Shown piece by piece: positions 9,181 to 17,754 of a stretch of 64,000 nucleotides of DNA. The notes beneath the pieces are model-generated. The model was not told the DNA's origin and ran no database searches. It was given only the letters and a program-made list of their open reading frames with translations. The stretch's first letter is position 1, and each line of letters begins with the position of its first letter. The DNA is from an uncultured Shewanella sp. (GTDB lineage: Bacteria; Pseudomonadota; Gammaproteobacteria; Enterobacterales; Shewanellaceae), in assembly GCA_947503555.1 (NCBI GenBank), contig CANNEE010000001.1, forward strand, positions 62,001 to 126,000, read 5' to 3'. A program made the position numbers and the translations under genes.

Positions 9181-9222
9181 ATGCTTTGTATATCTAGCCT
9201 TAATAAAAATTACATATGTTAA
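9181..9222 (+). CDS. Possible 13-codon small ORF with a consensus ribosome-binding site
   Basis: ATG at 9181 is preceded by a full-consensus AAGGAGGTG (9165-9173) with 7-nt spacing, and encodes MLCISSLNKNYIC before TAA. It is antisense to the receptor leader. No homolog is recognised, and the same element reads as an anti-Shine-Dalgarno on the opposite strand, which is an alternative explanation. Coding status is doubtful. Confidence 0.25.
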   Translation: MLCISSLNKNYIC

Positions 9223-9491
9223 AAAGCTGTAATGGCTAATATCTGTAAAATAAAACAATTTTTTTTGATTGATGGATAATTGGCGCCTTCAGCAAAAAAG
9301 GGGATTTAGTCAAAAAATACGCATAAAAATACAGCAACCCAGCTCACAAAACCAACACAATACCTAGAGAGCATCACATAAAACCGATGTCGAATTATGA
9401 TTAAATGAATAAGGATGTAGTGAATAGATGTATTATTCGGAAAGAGATTTAAACTTAATGACTAAGTTAATTGCTTAGCATTTAAACAAAA

Positions 9492-9511
9492 GCGCTTCAA
9501 AAAAGAAGCGC
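9492..9511 (-). terminator. Terminator after the porin gene
   Basis: A perfect 7-bp inverted repeat GCGCTTC/GAAGCGC with a 6-nt A loop. On the minus strand the hairpin is followed by TTTTGTTT, and it lies about 30 nt after the porin stop codon. Confidence 0.8.
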
Positions 9512-9542
9512 CATTACGATAATTGATCTTGTTTGTTCAAAT

Positions 9543-10715
9543 TTACAGCGAGTATCGAATACCGAATAGCAAGGCATCATCTTCAGATAGCTTCATCGCA
9601 GCTTCATTTTGACCTTTATAGTCGCCTAGATCTTTGGAGAACTCTGCAAATACTACGGTATTAGCATCAAACACATAGTGAGTACCGAACACCATAGATT
9701 GACGCTTAAACACATCACCTTGATAAAGCTCTTGGTACTTATCACCTGCATCTAATAAGTTATAGGACAGCATAAAACGCACACCGTTATCATATTGATA
9801 CGCAAAGAGTGCTTCACCACCAAAAGACTCAGGGATCATTCGGCCTAGATTATCTGTATCATGGTATTCGTTAACATTCGCGTTAGCCGCAGCATAGTAA
9901 CCCGGCTGGCCCCAATTACCATAGGCAAAACCTAGCGTATAGATATAATCTGTTTCTTCAAACTTAGTGCCATTTTCATTGGTGAACTCAAGCTCGCCTA
10001 AGTTAGCCCCAAAAGTCACCAACAGTTCTGGGTTCAAATGATAAGTTAAGCCAAGACCAAAGGTATTGTTATATTCAATCTCTTTAACAGATTCTTTGCT
10101 GAAAAATACACCTTGATTAGCTGCATTACTGGTATCAACAATAAAGGTATCCTGTTTAAGCTGAATTTGAACGGCAAGATCTAAGGCGCCAAAGCTGTTG
10201 CGGTATTGAATGGTTTTATCGCCACGACCAGTACCATTAATAGCACCGTCAAACTTATTATAGGTATAGGTACCAGAACCATTACCGTCACCAAAATAAA
10301 CTAGGTTGGTGTACCAGACCGCATCATAGTATGCGCCCCATTGCTTACCAATAGTGATAGAGCCTAAATCGCCATGGCTCAATCCAGCATAACCTAAACG
10401 GTTATACATAAAGTCATCTTGGCTTTGATTAAAGCCATTATCACCTTTATAGATAACTTTGCTTGAGCCGACAGGGTTTACACCCCACTCTAACTTAGCG
10501 AAAGCACTCCAACCATTTTTTAGTTCTCTATTAAAGCCAAAGTTAATGCGTGAAGCACCATTTGCAACTTCACTGACATCTTGAGTGTCAATCGCTCGAA
10601 TATCGACCCAACCGCCAATAGTCACGGCATTCTTATCATCTTTGTAAATTTCAATTGCATTAACCGATGGCGCTATTGCCGTAGCAACAATAGCTGCTAA
10701 TAGAGTTTTCTTCAT
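9543..10715 (-). CDS. Gram-negative general porin
   Basis: 390 aa with a signal peptide (MKKTLLAAIVATAIAPSVNA) and a typical porin barrel: aromatic-girdle strands such as GWSAFAKLEWGV, LGYAGLSHGDLGSITIGKQWGAYYDAVW (the loop 3/constriction region of classical porins) and ALLFGIRYSL at the C-terminus. Terminal Leu rather than Phe is slightly unusual for a barrel end. Such porins allow passive diffusion of small hydrophilic solutes across the outer membrane, generally as trimers. It is a single-gene transcript with its own terminator; a 221-bp upstream gap separates it from polB. Substrate preference cannot be assigned. Confidence 0.9.
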   Translation of the reverse strand: MKKTLLAAIVATAIAPSVNAIEIYKDDKNAVTIGGWVDIRAIDTQDVSEVANGASRINFGFNRELKNGWSAFAKLEWGVNPVGSSKVIYKGDNGFNQSQDDFMYNRLGYAGLSHGDLGSITIGKQWGAYYDAVWYTNLVYFGDGNGSGTYTYNKFDGAINGTGRGDKTIQYRNSFGALDLAVQIQLKQDTFIVDTSNAANQGVFFSKESVKEIEYNNTFGLGLTYHLNPELLVTFGANLGELEFTNENGTKFEETDYIYTLGFAYGNWGQPGYYAAANANVNEYHDTDNLGRMIPESFGGEALFAYQYDNGVRFMLSYNLLDAGDKYQELYQGDVFKRQSMVFGTHYVFDANTVVFAEFSKDLGDYKGQNEAAMKLSEDDALLFGIRYSL

Positions 10716-10936
10716 GTTTGCTTTACCTTCATATTGCTAATTTACCAGTCCTTCGTAGATATTCTTTTCCTAAGGACGCGCGAGATTAGCAGAAGCCAAG
10801 CAACCAACTCAAAGCTCAGACTCACAAATTGAAAGACTCTCAAAATAATTCAGATAATTTGACTAAATAACAGCCCAAGGCAACATAAATGCAACTTATT
10901 ACCAAAATAAATGAATCATTATTCTTACCTAGTTAC

Positions 10937-13279
10937 TTAAATTAAGGATAATTGACTAGAAGCAACCTGTGATAAATCCTCACCCAGTAATGAGAAAACA
11001 GGCTCACAAATAGGTAGTAATTGCTTGTCAAAATAGTAGTCATAGTCAATAGCACTAGAAAGGTGTTCATTGGGCTGAGCACCATTGACCGTTATTACAT
11101 AGTTAATCTCTGCACCGCGTTTTAACACGCCTTTATCACCAGAGTGCTCATAAAGTCTGTGTGCAGCTTTAACATGGGGAATCGACTGGGACTTATACTC
11201 TTCAACATCGCGTCGCAGGCGTTTGCTAAAGATAAGCTCATTATCCAATTTACCGGTTCGTAGGTCAGTGTTAACGTCACGCATAAAGTCGGTAACACTC
11301 TCGTTGCGAAATAATTTGTTATATAGGGCATACTGCACTCGCCTTGCAAGCGGGCTCCAGTCACTGCGCACCTGCTCCATACCTTTAAATACCAACTCCA
11401 TTTGCCCTTGCTCAGTATACATGCCGACATAACGCTTTTTGGAGCCTAAATCCGAGCCCCTCAGTGTGGGCATAAAAAACTGCTCGAAGTGGCGTTCAAA
11501 CTCAAGCTCTAGATAACAATCAAGATTAAAGTCCATCTTTAGTTTGTCACGCCAGCGCCTATTAACCATAGCCACCAACTCAAGGCCCACATCCTTGGCT
11601 AAAACCTCACCTTGTCTATCACCTAGCCAAACAAAAGTTGAGTCAGTATCGCCATAGATCACCTTATAACCAGCCTCCTCAATCCATGCTTTTGTTTGCT
11701 GCATCACTTGATGACCACGCATGGTTATCGAACTAGCAAGTCTTGCGTCATGAAACAAACAGCCCCTAGAGCCCAATACGCCATATAGAGAGTTCATAAT
11801 AATTTTAATCGCTTGGGATAGAGGTTGATTATTCTCTTGTTTTGCTCGCTCACGTTGAGCAGTAAGCTTCTCAATTAGCAATGGCAAAATAGGCTTATCT
11901 CGACTAAATAGTGCTCCAAGAAAACCAGGAACAACGTCAAGACTCGTTGCCTCATGCCTCAAGCCAACAGCCAGTCCTTTTGGATCAATCAGAAAGGTTT
12001 GAATAATCGACGGATAAAGGCTTTTAAAATCAAGTACCAATATATCTTTATAAAGCCCGGGAATAGAATCCATCACATATCCGCCAGGACTTTCAAGGCC
12101 ATCACTGACAGCAACTGCGGGGGCAACAAACCCAGCTCGATGTAAATGAGGCAAATAAAGACGATTAAAGGCTTCAACCGAAGCGCCGACACGGCCAAGC
12201 TCAAGTCCTGTCAGCCTTGCCCTTTCGATCGCAAAATCAAACAACTGAGTTTTATCGAAAATATCCCAGACCAAACGACAATCGGTAAGGTTATAATGGG
12301 CTAGCGCTTGTTTATCATTCACAAACAGGTGATCGATTTCACCCGCTCTATCATCAACTTGATTTATAGCTTTACCTTCATCTAGCAAGGCTCTCGAGAC
12401 AAACTCAAGTGAATAACGTTCAAATTGATAGAAAGCAGCTTTCAGCCAATCTATGCCATCTAGCACAACTCGGCCGGGTAAAAATAAGGTTTCAGGTCGG
12501 TATTTATCCGCCACCTTCCACCCTAGCGCTTCACCAGCTCGCCCTATAGTCAAAGGAATACCATGGAGCTGAGCACGACGGTGTAATAATGCTAAATCAA
12601 AGCTAACCACAGCCCAGCCAATGATCAAATCAGGATCGTATTGACTAAACCAAGCAATAATATGGCGAATTAAATCAGCTTCATCTTTAACCCATTGAAT
12701 ATAATCTTGCTTTGAGTCCTCTTCAGCGCCCACCATGAAAACCTTAGCTGTCTTATCACTATAAAAACCAGCTGAGTAAAGCTCACCACTAAAGCTACAC
12801 TCAAGATCAAACGAAATAGCCCTAAGTTTGATATTACAGTCAGCCTTTCTTGCTTTAATCAAATGGAATGTTGGACAAAGGTTATTGGCGCCATCGACAT
12901 CGTCAGAAGCAAAGAAGCCTAAACACTCGATATCGAGGGCGATAAAACGCTCAGTTAAGAATCGCTGCTCAGGCCTGATATCAGATTCATGAAGTGCAAT
13001 ACCAAGATCGGTAGCAATACGCGTCAGTTGCCTAAAATCCCTTGATGAGCTGGCATAAAGACATACAACATCCTCATGGAAGAAGGTCTTTAAAGGGACA
13101 ACTTGTTGCCTAATATTTAAGTGAGCAATCGCAGGCGAAAGCCGGTTTATCTCACTTGCGGGGCAAAAGCAGATACACTCTTGCTCTGCCAGTTCAACAC
13201 GAACAGCACCAGACTCAGTCGCTAGGTAGTACCTAAGAAGCAAGCCTTCATCTTTAATTACTTGCTGTCGAGTGAGCAA
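10937..13279 (-). CDS. polB: DNA polymerase II (family B)
   Basis: 780 aa, the normal length for PolB (E. coli 783). Polymerase motifs are intact: A (VLDFKSLYPSII, D417), B (IKIIMNSLYGVLGS) and C (YGDTDST, D544/D546). In the 3'-5' exonuclease, Exo I (FDLE, D158/E160) and Exo III (YNLTD, Y329/D333) are present, but Exo II reads GWAVVSFD with Ala223 where Asn is usual. It takes part in SOS repair, replication restart and translesion bypass. The start is a TTG at 13279 preceded by AAGGGAAGG; an in-frame stop just upstream excludes any longer form, and the LTR sequence aligns with the E. coli N-terminus. It is divergent from dinG across a region with a LexA box. Confidence 0.95.
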   Translation of the reverse strand: MLTRQQVIKDEGLLLRYYLATESGAVRVELAEQECICFCPASEINRLSPAIAHLNIRQQVVPLKTFFHEDVVCLYASSSRDFRQLTRIATDLGIALHESDIRPEQRFLTERFIALDIECLGFFASDDVDGANNLCPTFHLIKARKADCNIKLRAISFDLECSFSGELYSAGFYSDKTAKVFMVGAEEDSKQDYIQWVKDEADLIRHIIAWFSQYDPDLIIGWAVVSFDLALLHRRAQLHGIPLTIGRAGEALGWKVADKYRPETLFLPGRVVLDGIDWLKAAFYQFERYSLEFVSRALLDEGKAINQVDDRAGEIDHLFVNDKQALAHYNLTDCRLVWDIFDKTQLFDFAIERARLTGLELGRVGASVEAFNRLYLPHLHRAGFVAPAVAVSDGLESPGGYVMDSIPGLYKDILVLDFKSLYPSIIQTFLIDPKGLAVGLRHEATSLDVVPGFLGALFSRDKPILPLLIEKLTAQRERAKQENNQPLSQAIKIIMNSLYGVLGSRGCLFHDARLASSITMRGHQVMQQTKAWIEEAGYKVIYGDTDSTFVWLGDRQGEVLAKDVGLELVAMVNRRWRDKLKMDFNLDCYLELEFERHFEQFFMPTLRGSDLGSKKRYVGMYTEQGQMELVFKGMEQVRSDWSPLARRVQYALYNKLFRNESVTDFMRDVNTDLRTGKLDNELIFSKRLRRDVEEYKSQSIPHVKAAHRLYEHSGDKGVLKRGAEINYVITVNGAQPNEHLSSAIDYDYYFDKQLLPICEPVFSLLGEDLSQVASSQLSLI

Positions 13280-13395
13280 CCTTCCCTTAAGACGCTGAAT
13301 TTGTTTGATGTCATTGCACCTTCTACTGCTGATTCTATGGCACGTGAAAATAAACAGGAATATTCTCGTGAATCAATTTCAACTAACGCTATTCA

Positions 13396-13411
13396 CTGTT
13401 ATTATATACAG
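13396..13411. promoter_or_regulatory. LexA (SOS) box between polB and dinG
   Basis: CTGTTATTATATACAG matches the gammaproteobacterial LexA consensus CTGT-N8-ACAG exactly, with an A/T-only core. It is 37 nt before the dinG ATG and about 117 nt from the polB start. Both genes are SOS-controlled in E. coli (polB is also called dinA), so one box may serve both directions. Confidence 0.85.
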
Positions 13412-13448
13412 CATTAAAATTCTAGATACTATCCCAAGATATCACTCC

Positions 13449-15524
13449 ATGCTAACGGATCAGATAAAAACTCAAATTCGCGACATTTATAAAGATGTCG
13501 CCAGCGCGCTACCCAACTTTCGTTCCCGTCGAGAGCAAAACTATATGGTGGCCGAAATATCTAAAACCCTAGCAGGAGAATATGATAAGCATAGACGTAT
13601 CATAGTCGTTGAAGCTGGCACAGGTATTGGTAAATCCCTCTCATATATTTTAGGAACCATTCCCCTTGCCTTAGCGAGTAAGAAAAAAGTCTGTATCGCT
13701 ACAGCGACTGTCGCGCTGCAAGAACAGCTACTGCATAAAGACCTACCATTCTTTCTCCAGCACTCAGGATTAAACTTTCGATTTGGTTTGGTTAAAGGCC
13801 GCCAGCGTTATGTGTGCCTAGCAAAATTACAAATGCTGGTCGGCGCCGAGAACGATAGCCAAATGGCGATGTGGCAAACTAAGCCAGACAAAAGCCAAGT
13901 CGAACAACTAGATGCTCTGTATAAAGATTATCAATCGGGAAAATGGAATGGCGAGTATGACACCTTAAAGGAGCCACTAGCGGATCATTTATGGCAGCAA
14001 ATTGCCTGTGATAAACACTCTTGTCATAAACAGCTTGCTAACCATAGGGACTGCCCTTTTCATAAAGCACGAGAAGATCTCGACACTTGGGATGTCTTGA
14101 TTGCCAACCATAGTCTATTATTTGCCGATCTTGAGCTTGGTGGTGGTGTTATATTGCCAGAGCCAGAAGATCTCTATTATGTTATCGATGAAGCCCATCA
14201 CCTTCCCATAGTCGCTAGAGATTTTTCCAGTGCTCAAGCAACTCTAAGAGGGGCTGCCGATTGGTTAGACAAAATTGCAAAAACCAGCAGCAAGTTACAG
14301 GTACAAATTAAAAGCAACCATATCATAGCCCCTAATCAGGCGATGCAAGATCATATTAGCGATCTCACCGGTTTGTTAAACCAAGTCGCCCATTATTGCG
14401 AAAGTCAGGCACCACTGTTTGCCAATCCAGAAAATCGCTGCCGCTTTGAACATGGAAAACTGCCCGAGGCCCTTAAGCTACCGGCAGAAAATCTTGCAAC
14501 AGCATCAGGACAAGCTGTTAAGCAATTCAACAAGATGTTGAGCCTGCTTAATGAGGCAATAAAAGATGGTGATATAGGCAAAGCGATCGCCGAACCCTTA
14601 GTTACAGAAACAGGCTTTATGCTGCAGCGATTAGAAAACCTGCACAAGCTATGGAAAATGATGGCGAAGGAAGACAATGGTAAAGGCGCCCCTATGGCAC
14701 GCTGGGTTGAGATGATTACAGGCTCAAAACAAGCGGACTTTCTCTTTAGCGCCTCACCCATCGAGGTGGGCTTTATGTTGGAATCTCTACTGTGGGAAAA
14801 GGCCGCAGGCGTAGTCCTATGCAGTGCCACACTAAGAGCCCTAAATAAATTTGATCACTTTACTCACCAAGTGGGATTATCACTTAACGATGGCAGTCGC
14901 TATTTAGCCTTACAATCTCCTTTTGATTATGAAAACAACGCGACACTCTTTTTGCCGCAAATGGATCATGAACCCACCCATGATAATTTTACAGCAGAGC
15001 TCGCCAGCCAAATTAAAGCACTGGTTGAAGATGAAACAGCCAGCCTAGTTCTCTTTGCTTCCTATTGGCAAATGGAGAAAGTTGCCGACCTACTTCAAGG
15101 CAAGTTAGAAATGCCTATCTTGATGCAAGGCAGTGCGTCTAGACAGGAGATATTAACCCGTCATAAGCAAAATTGTGATAGCAATAAGCCTAGCCTTATC
15201 TTTGGTACCGGCAGTTTCTCGGAAGGATTAGATTTACCCGGTGATTACTTAACTAACCTCATTATCACTAAGCTACCCTTCGCAGTACCGACATCACCAG
15301 TTGAGCAAGCTCATTCGGAATACATAAAGCTCAAAGGAGGCAATCCCTTTTTGCAACTCACCATTCCAGATGCATCACGAAAACTGATCCAAAGTTGTGG
15401 TAGACTGCTGCGCAAAGAGCAAGACTACGGCCGTATTACGATTCTCGATAGACGTCTCGTCACTAAACGCTACGGCAGCTCACTGTTAAACGCACTTCCA
15501 CCTTTTCGTAGGGTCATAGAGTAA
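13449..15524 (+). CDS. dinG: ATP-dependent DNA helicase DinG
   Basis: 691 aa. An XPD-like superfamily 2 helicase: Walker A EAGTGIGKS (K62), four likely Fe-S cluster cysteines (C123, C187, C192, C202), DEAH box VIDEAHH, and C-terminal motif FGTGSFSEGLDLPG followed by QSCGRLLRKEQDYG. DinG unwinds DNA 5'-3' and resolves R-loops and other structures during replication stress. I start it at the ATG at 13449 (MLTDQIKTQIRD). An in-frame frame reaches back to 13305, but that would put the LexA box inside the coding sequence and add 48 residues with no family match. It is SOS-regulated by the box just upstream. Confidence 0.94.
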   Translation: MLTDQIKTQIRDIYKDVASALPNFRSRREQNYMVAEISKTLAGEYDKHRRIIVVEAGTGIGKSLSYILGTIPLALASKKKVCIATATVALQEQLLHKDLPFFLQHSGLNFRFGLVKGRQRYVCLAKLQMLVGAENDSQMAMWQTKPDKSQVEQLDALYKDYQSGKWNGEYDTLKEPLADHLWQQIACDKHSCHKQLANHRDCPFHKAREDLDTWDVLIANHSLLFADLELGGGVILPEPEDLYYVIDEAHHLPIVARDFSSAQATLRGAADWLDKIAKTSSKLQVQIKSNHIIAPNQAMQDHISDLTGLLNQVAHYCESQAPLFANPENRCRFEHGKLPEALKLPAENLATASGQAVKQFNKMLSLLNEAIKDGDIGKAIAEPLVTETGFMLQRLENLHKLWKMMAKEDNGKGAPMARWVEMITGSKQADFLFSASPIEVGFMLESLLWEKAAGVVLCSATLRALNKFDHFTHQVGLSLNDGSRYLALQSPFDYENNATLFLPQMDHEPTHDNFTAELASQIKALVEDETASLVLFASYWQMEKVADLLQGKLEMPILMQGSASRQEILTRHKQNCDSNKPSLIFGTGSFSEGLDLPGDYLTNLIITKLPFAVPTSPVEQAHSEYIKLKGGNPFLQLTIPDASRKLIQSCGRLLRKEQDYGRITILDRRLVTKRYGSSLLNALPPFRRVIE

Positions 15525-15597
15525 GCGCAGCAAAATATAGAACCGATAACATGAATAACCATCTAAGTGGGTTCACAGCTAAGTAAGAGTTAATATA

Positions 15598-16371
15598 TTG
15601 GAACTACTCCTTGATCCTAGCCAATGGCTCATTCTCGCAGCCATTGGTCTTATTGCTGGGTTTGTCGATGCCGTTGTTGGCGGTGGAGGTCTATTATCGA
15701 TCCCTGCACTGCTGACCTTAGGTGTTCCACCTCACATTACCTTAGGCACCAATAAACTTGCGGCGAGTTTTGGCTCATCCATGGCGGCATTGACCTATTA
15801 CAAGAAACAGCTGTTTAATCCAAATCTATGGCGAAATGCGTTTTTCGCCACCATAGTCGGTGCAGTGTTAGGCACCTTGGCCGTTTATATAGTAGATAGC
15901 CAGTGGCTTGAGAAAATTCTGCCCATATTAGTTGTCACTATCGCAATTTATACTCTAGTCAAGCCCGGCGCCATGGGGTGTGATGAGTGTAAACCACCTA
16001 AAAAGCCCAAAAACAAAATCCAACAATGGCTTCAGGGGTTGCCACTTGGCTTCTATGATGGATTTGCAGGCCCAGGAATTGGCGCCTTTTGGACCATCAG
16101 TAATACCGCGCTCTATAAGATGCCCATACTTTATAGCTGTGGCCTCGCCCGCGCCATGACCTTTACCAGTAACACCACCTCGTTATTGGCCTTCTTATAT
16201 TTAGGCCAGGTCAATATCAAAATCGGTTTGTTGATGGGATTTTGCATGATGATTGGCTCCTTTATTGGTGCCCGCTCAGCAATAAAATTTGGCTTGCCTT
16301 TTATTCGGCCTTTATTTATTACTATGGTATTACTCATCACGGCTCATCTAGTTTGGAGTGCTTGGTTTTGA
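15598..16371 (+). CDS. TSUP-family (TauE/SafE) membrane permease, YfcA-like
   Basis: 257 aa with about eight hydrophobic segments and the paired TSUP motifs: GFVDAVVGGGGLLSIPALL near the N-terminus (about 21-40) and a second half-repeat around YDGFAGPGIGAFWTISNT (about 144-160). Length and sequence resemble E. coli YfcA (269 aa). TSUP proteins move sulfite, sulfoacetate or related anions; for this branch the substrate is not known. The start is a TTG at 15598 with AAGAG upstream. Its stop overlaps the priC start (TTGA), so the two are translationally coupled. An internal hydrophilic loop (CDECKPPKKPKNK) lies near 125-137 and is probably cytoplasmic. Confidence 0.85.
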   Translation: MELLLDPSQWLILAAIGLIAGFVDAVVGGGGLLSIPALLTLGVPPHITLGTNKLAASFGSSMAALTYYKKQLFNPNLWRNAFFATIVGAVLGTLAVYIVDSQWLEKILPILVVTIAIYTLVKPGAMGCDECKPPKKPKNKIQQWLQGLPLGFYDGFAGPGIGAFWTISNTALYKMPILYSCGLARAMTFTSNTTSLLAFLYLGQVNIKIGLLMGFCMMIGSFIGARSAIKFGLPFIRPLFITMVLLITAHLVWSAWF

Positions 16372-17030
16372 ACACTCACCAACTCATAAGCAAATTAAGA
16401 GCTCAGCTCACCGAGTTAGAAAAAGAAGTACTGCAACATGATGCCCAGATACTGCCAGGACAAAAAAAGTTACTTCAAGATATCGAGCGTTTCAATGATG
16501 AGCTATTTATTCAAGCTGGTGCAGGCCTAAGCAGTTGTATTCCTGTTCTTGTAAAGGATATTGATCAGCTTGAACGCCTTATTCAACGCAGCGCGGCCAA
16601 AGAGAACATAATCATTAGTTGTGAACGTATTCAGCAAAGGTTTACCGCTGTAAAGCGCGCACTTACTACTACATCGATAGACGTCAAAGCCCAAAAGCAA
16701 CATAAAGCGGGCATACGTGCTCGTGCTATCAAAAACCAACAAAAATCCCATAGCCAAAGTGGCTTTGGTTGGATAGCATCCAGTGTGATGCAATCTAGTC
16801 ATCAGCTCTATGGAGAGCTCAATAAGCACTTAAATTGGGCTACAAAAATTGAGCAAAAAATAGAACAATTGCAATTTCAGTTAGAAACCTGTCATAGTGC
16901 TGACAAAATTGAAATGCAGAATACGATTCTTTTAATGCATAAACGCTTAGGAAAGTGCCGTCAGGCCATTAGTTATATTGAAGAAAGAATACAAGCGTTT
17001 GAGCGCCCCTTTCAAAATAACCATCGTTAA
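16368..17030 (+). CDS. priC: PriC-like primosomal replication protein
   Basis: 220 aa, all-helical, with charged coiled-coil stretches and the PriC-family pattern (LISKLRAQLTELEKEV, IQQRFTAVKRAL, LYGELNKHLNWATKIEQKI). PriC recognises abandoned replication forks and loads the replicative helicase independently of PriA. The start is a TTG at 16368 that shares TTGA with the permease stop; GGAGTG lies about 9 nt before it. A longer ORF from 16242 overlaps the permease by 126 nt and its extension lacks family similarity. It follows dinG and polB, so the local theme is fork rescue. PriC is poorly conserved, so the call rests on length, helicity and pattern. Confidence 0.8.
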   Translation: MNTHQLISKLRAQLTELEKEVLQHDAQILPGQKKLLQDIERFNDELFIQAGAGLSSCIPVLVKDIDQLERLIQRSAAKENIIISCERIQQRFTAVKRALTTTSIDVKAQKQHKAGIRARAIKNQQKSHSQSGFGWIASSVMQSSHQLYGELNKHLNWATKIEQKIEQLQFQLETCHSADKIEMQNTILLMHKRLGKCRQAISYIEERIQAFERPFQNNHR

Positions 17031-17039
17031 GGAATAAAA

Positions 17040-17741
17040 ATGAGAAAACTAGTATCGGCTACCGCACTATTAGCACTCCTTGGCTCAACATCTGTCTTTG
17101 CTGCCAACTTAACTATCCCAATGTCATTCGAATACTTGGCACTAGATGGACAAAAGATAGAGTCAAGCTTATTTAATCATAAAGCCGACTTGTCACTCAC
17201 TAATGGCACCCACAAAATTGCCATTCGCTACTCAGATGTCGTTGAAGACAACTACAGCGATAGCCAAAGCTTTGTAAAGTCAACGCCTTTCATTGTCACA
17301 ATTGACGTGGATGGGGATCACCAGTACCTGCTTCGCTCAATCGATGGTGATTATGTTAAAAACCCACATCAATTTGCTAAAAACCCACAAGTTGTGATTT
17401 CACGTAAAGATAAAGGTAAAGTCGACTACCAAGTCACTCAAACTAACATCCAAGAAGAATCTTTTGTATCACGCATCTTTACTGGTAACAGTAACTCAGA
17501 TGCTCAAAAAAATATCGCAGCAGTCACTGCATCGGGCACTTCAGCAGCTGCGGTATCTGCGCCAGCTCCAGCCGCCAAACCTAAGCCAGTGACCGCAATC
17601 GAACAGGCGACTCAAACCAGTGCCCCAGCAACCACTGCTGCGCCTGATGCCCGTGCAGAGCAAATGTTACAATATTGGTGGCAACAAGCCGATGAGCAAA
17701 CTCGTAAAGAGTTTATGAGCTGGGCAATTCAACAAATGTAA
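17040..17741 (+). CDS. DUF2057 (YccT/UPF0319) secreted protein
   Basis: 233 aa with a signal peptide ([21 protein letters not shown], cleaved before ANLTIP). Residues about 22-145 form the DUF2057 domain, with [20 protein letters not shown] as in YccT-type proteins. The tail from about 160 to 205 is rich in Ala, Pro and Thr, a likely flexible linker, and the C-terminus ends in a short helix ([20 protein letters not shown]). Function is unknown; E. coli YccT has been linked to curli regulation, which may not apply here. It starts 9 nt after priC and probably shares its transcript. Confidence 0.8.
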   Translation: MRKLVSATALLALLGSTSVFAANLTIPMSFEYLALDGQKIESSLFNHKADLSLTNGTHKIAIRYSDVVEDNYSDSQSFVKSTPFIVTIDVDGDHQYLLRSIDGDYVKNPHQFAKNPQVVISRKDKGKVDYQVTQTNIQEESFVSRIFTGNSNSDAQKNIAAVTASGTSAAAVSAPAPAAKPKPVTAIEQATQTSAPATTAAPDARAEQMLQYWWQQADEQTRKEFMSWAIQQM

Positions 17742-17754
17742 CTGCCAACAAGTC

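Larger units (their letters stand above)
8896..9542. other. Long leader/intergenic region between receptor and porin
   Basis: About 647 bp with no convincing protein gene; the leftward 63-codon frame at 8975-9166 has only a TTG start and no suitable ribosome-binding site. The region must carry the receptor promoter and a leader of unknown length. Notable items are AAGGAGGTG at 9165-9173, which reads CACCTCCTT on the receptor-coding strand, and the porin terminator near 9492-9511. The segment 9240-9300 is A/T-rich, including a run of eight T from 9250, and could hold the receptor promoter. Confidence 0.45.

Noticed and set aside
13305-13448. 48-residue N-terminal extension of DinG
   Set aside because: It contains the LexA box and has no similarity to the family N-terminus.
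14405-14830. 141-codon minus-strand ORF inside dinG
   Set aside because: Antisense shadow of helicase codons with no family or start signal.
16242-16367. 42-residue extension of PriC into the permease gene
   Set aside because: Fully overlaps TSUP coding sequence; TTG at 16368 has a proper ribosome-binding site and coupling geometry.
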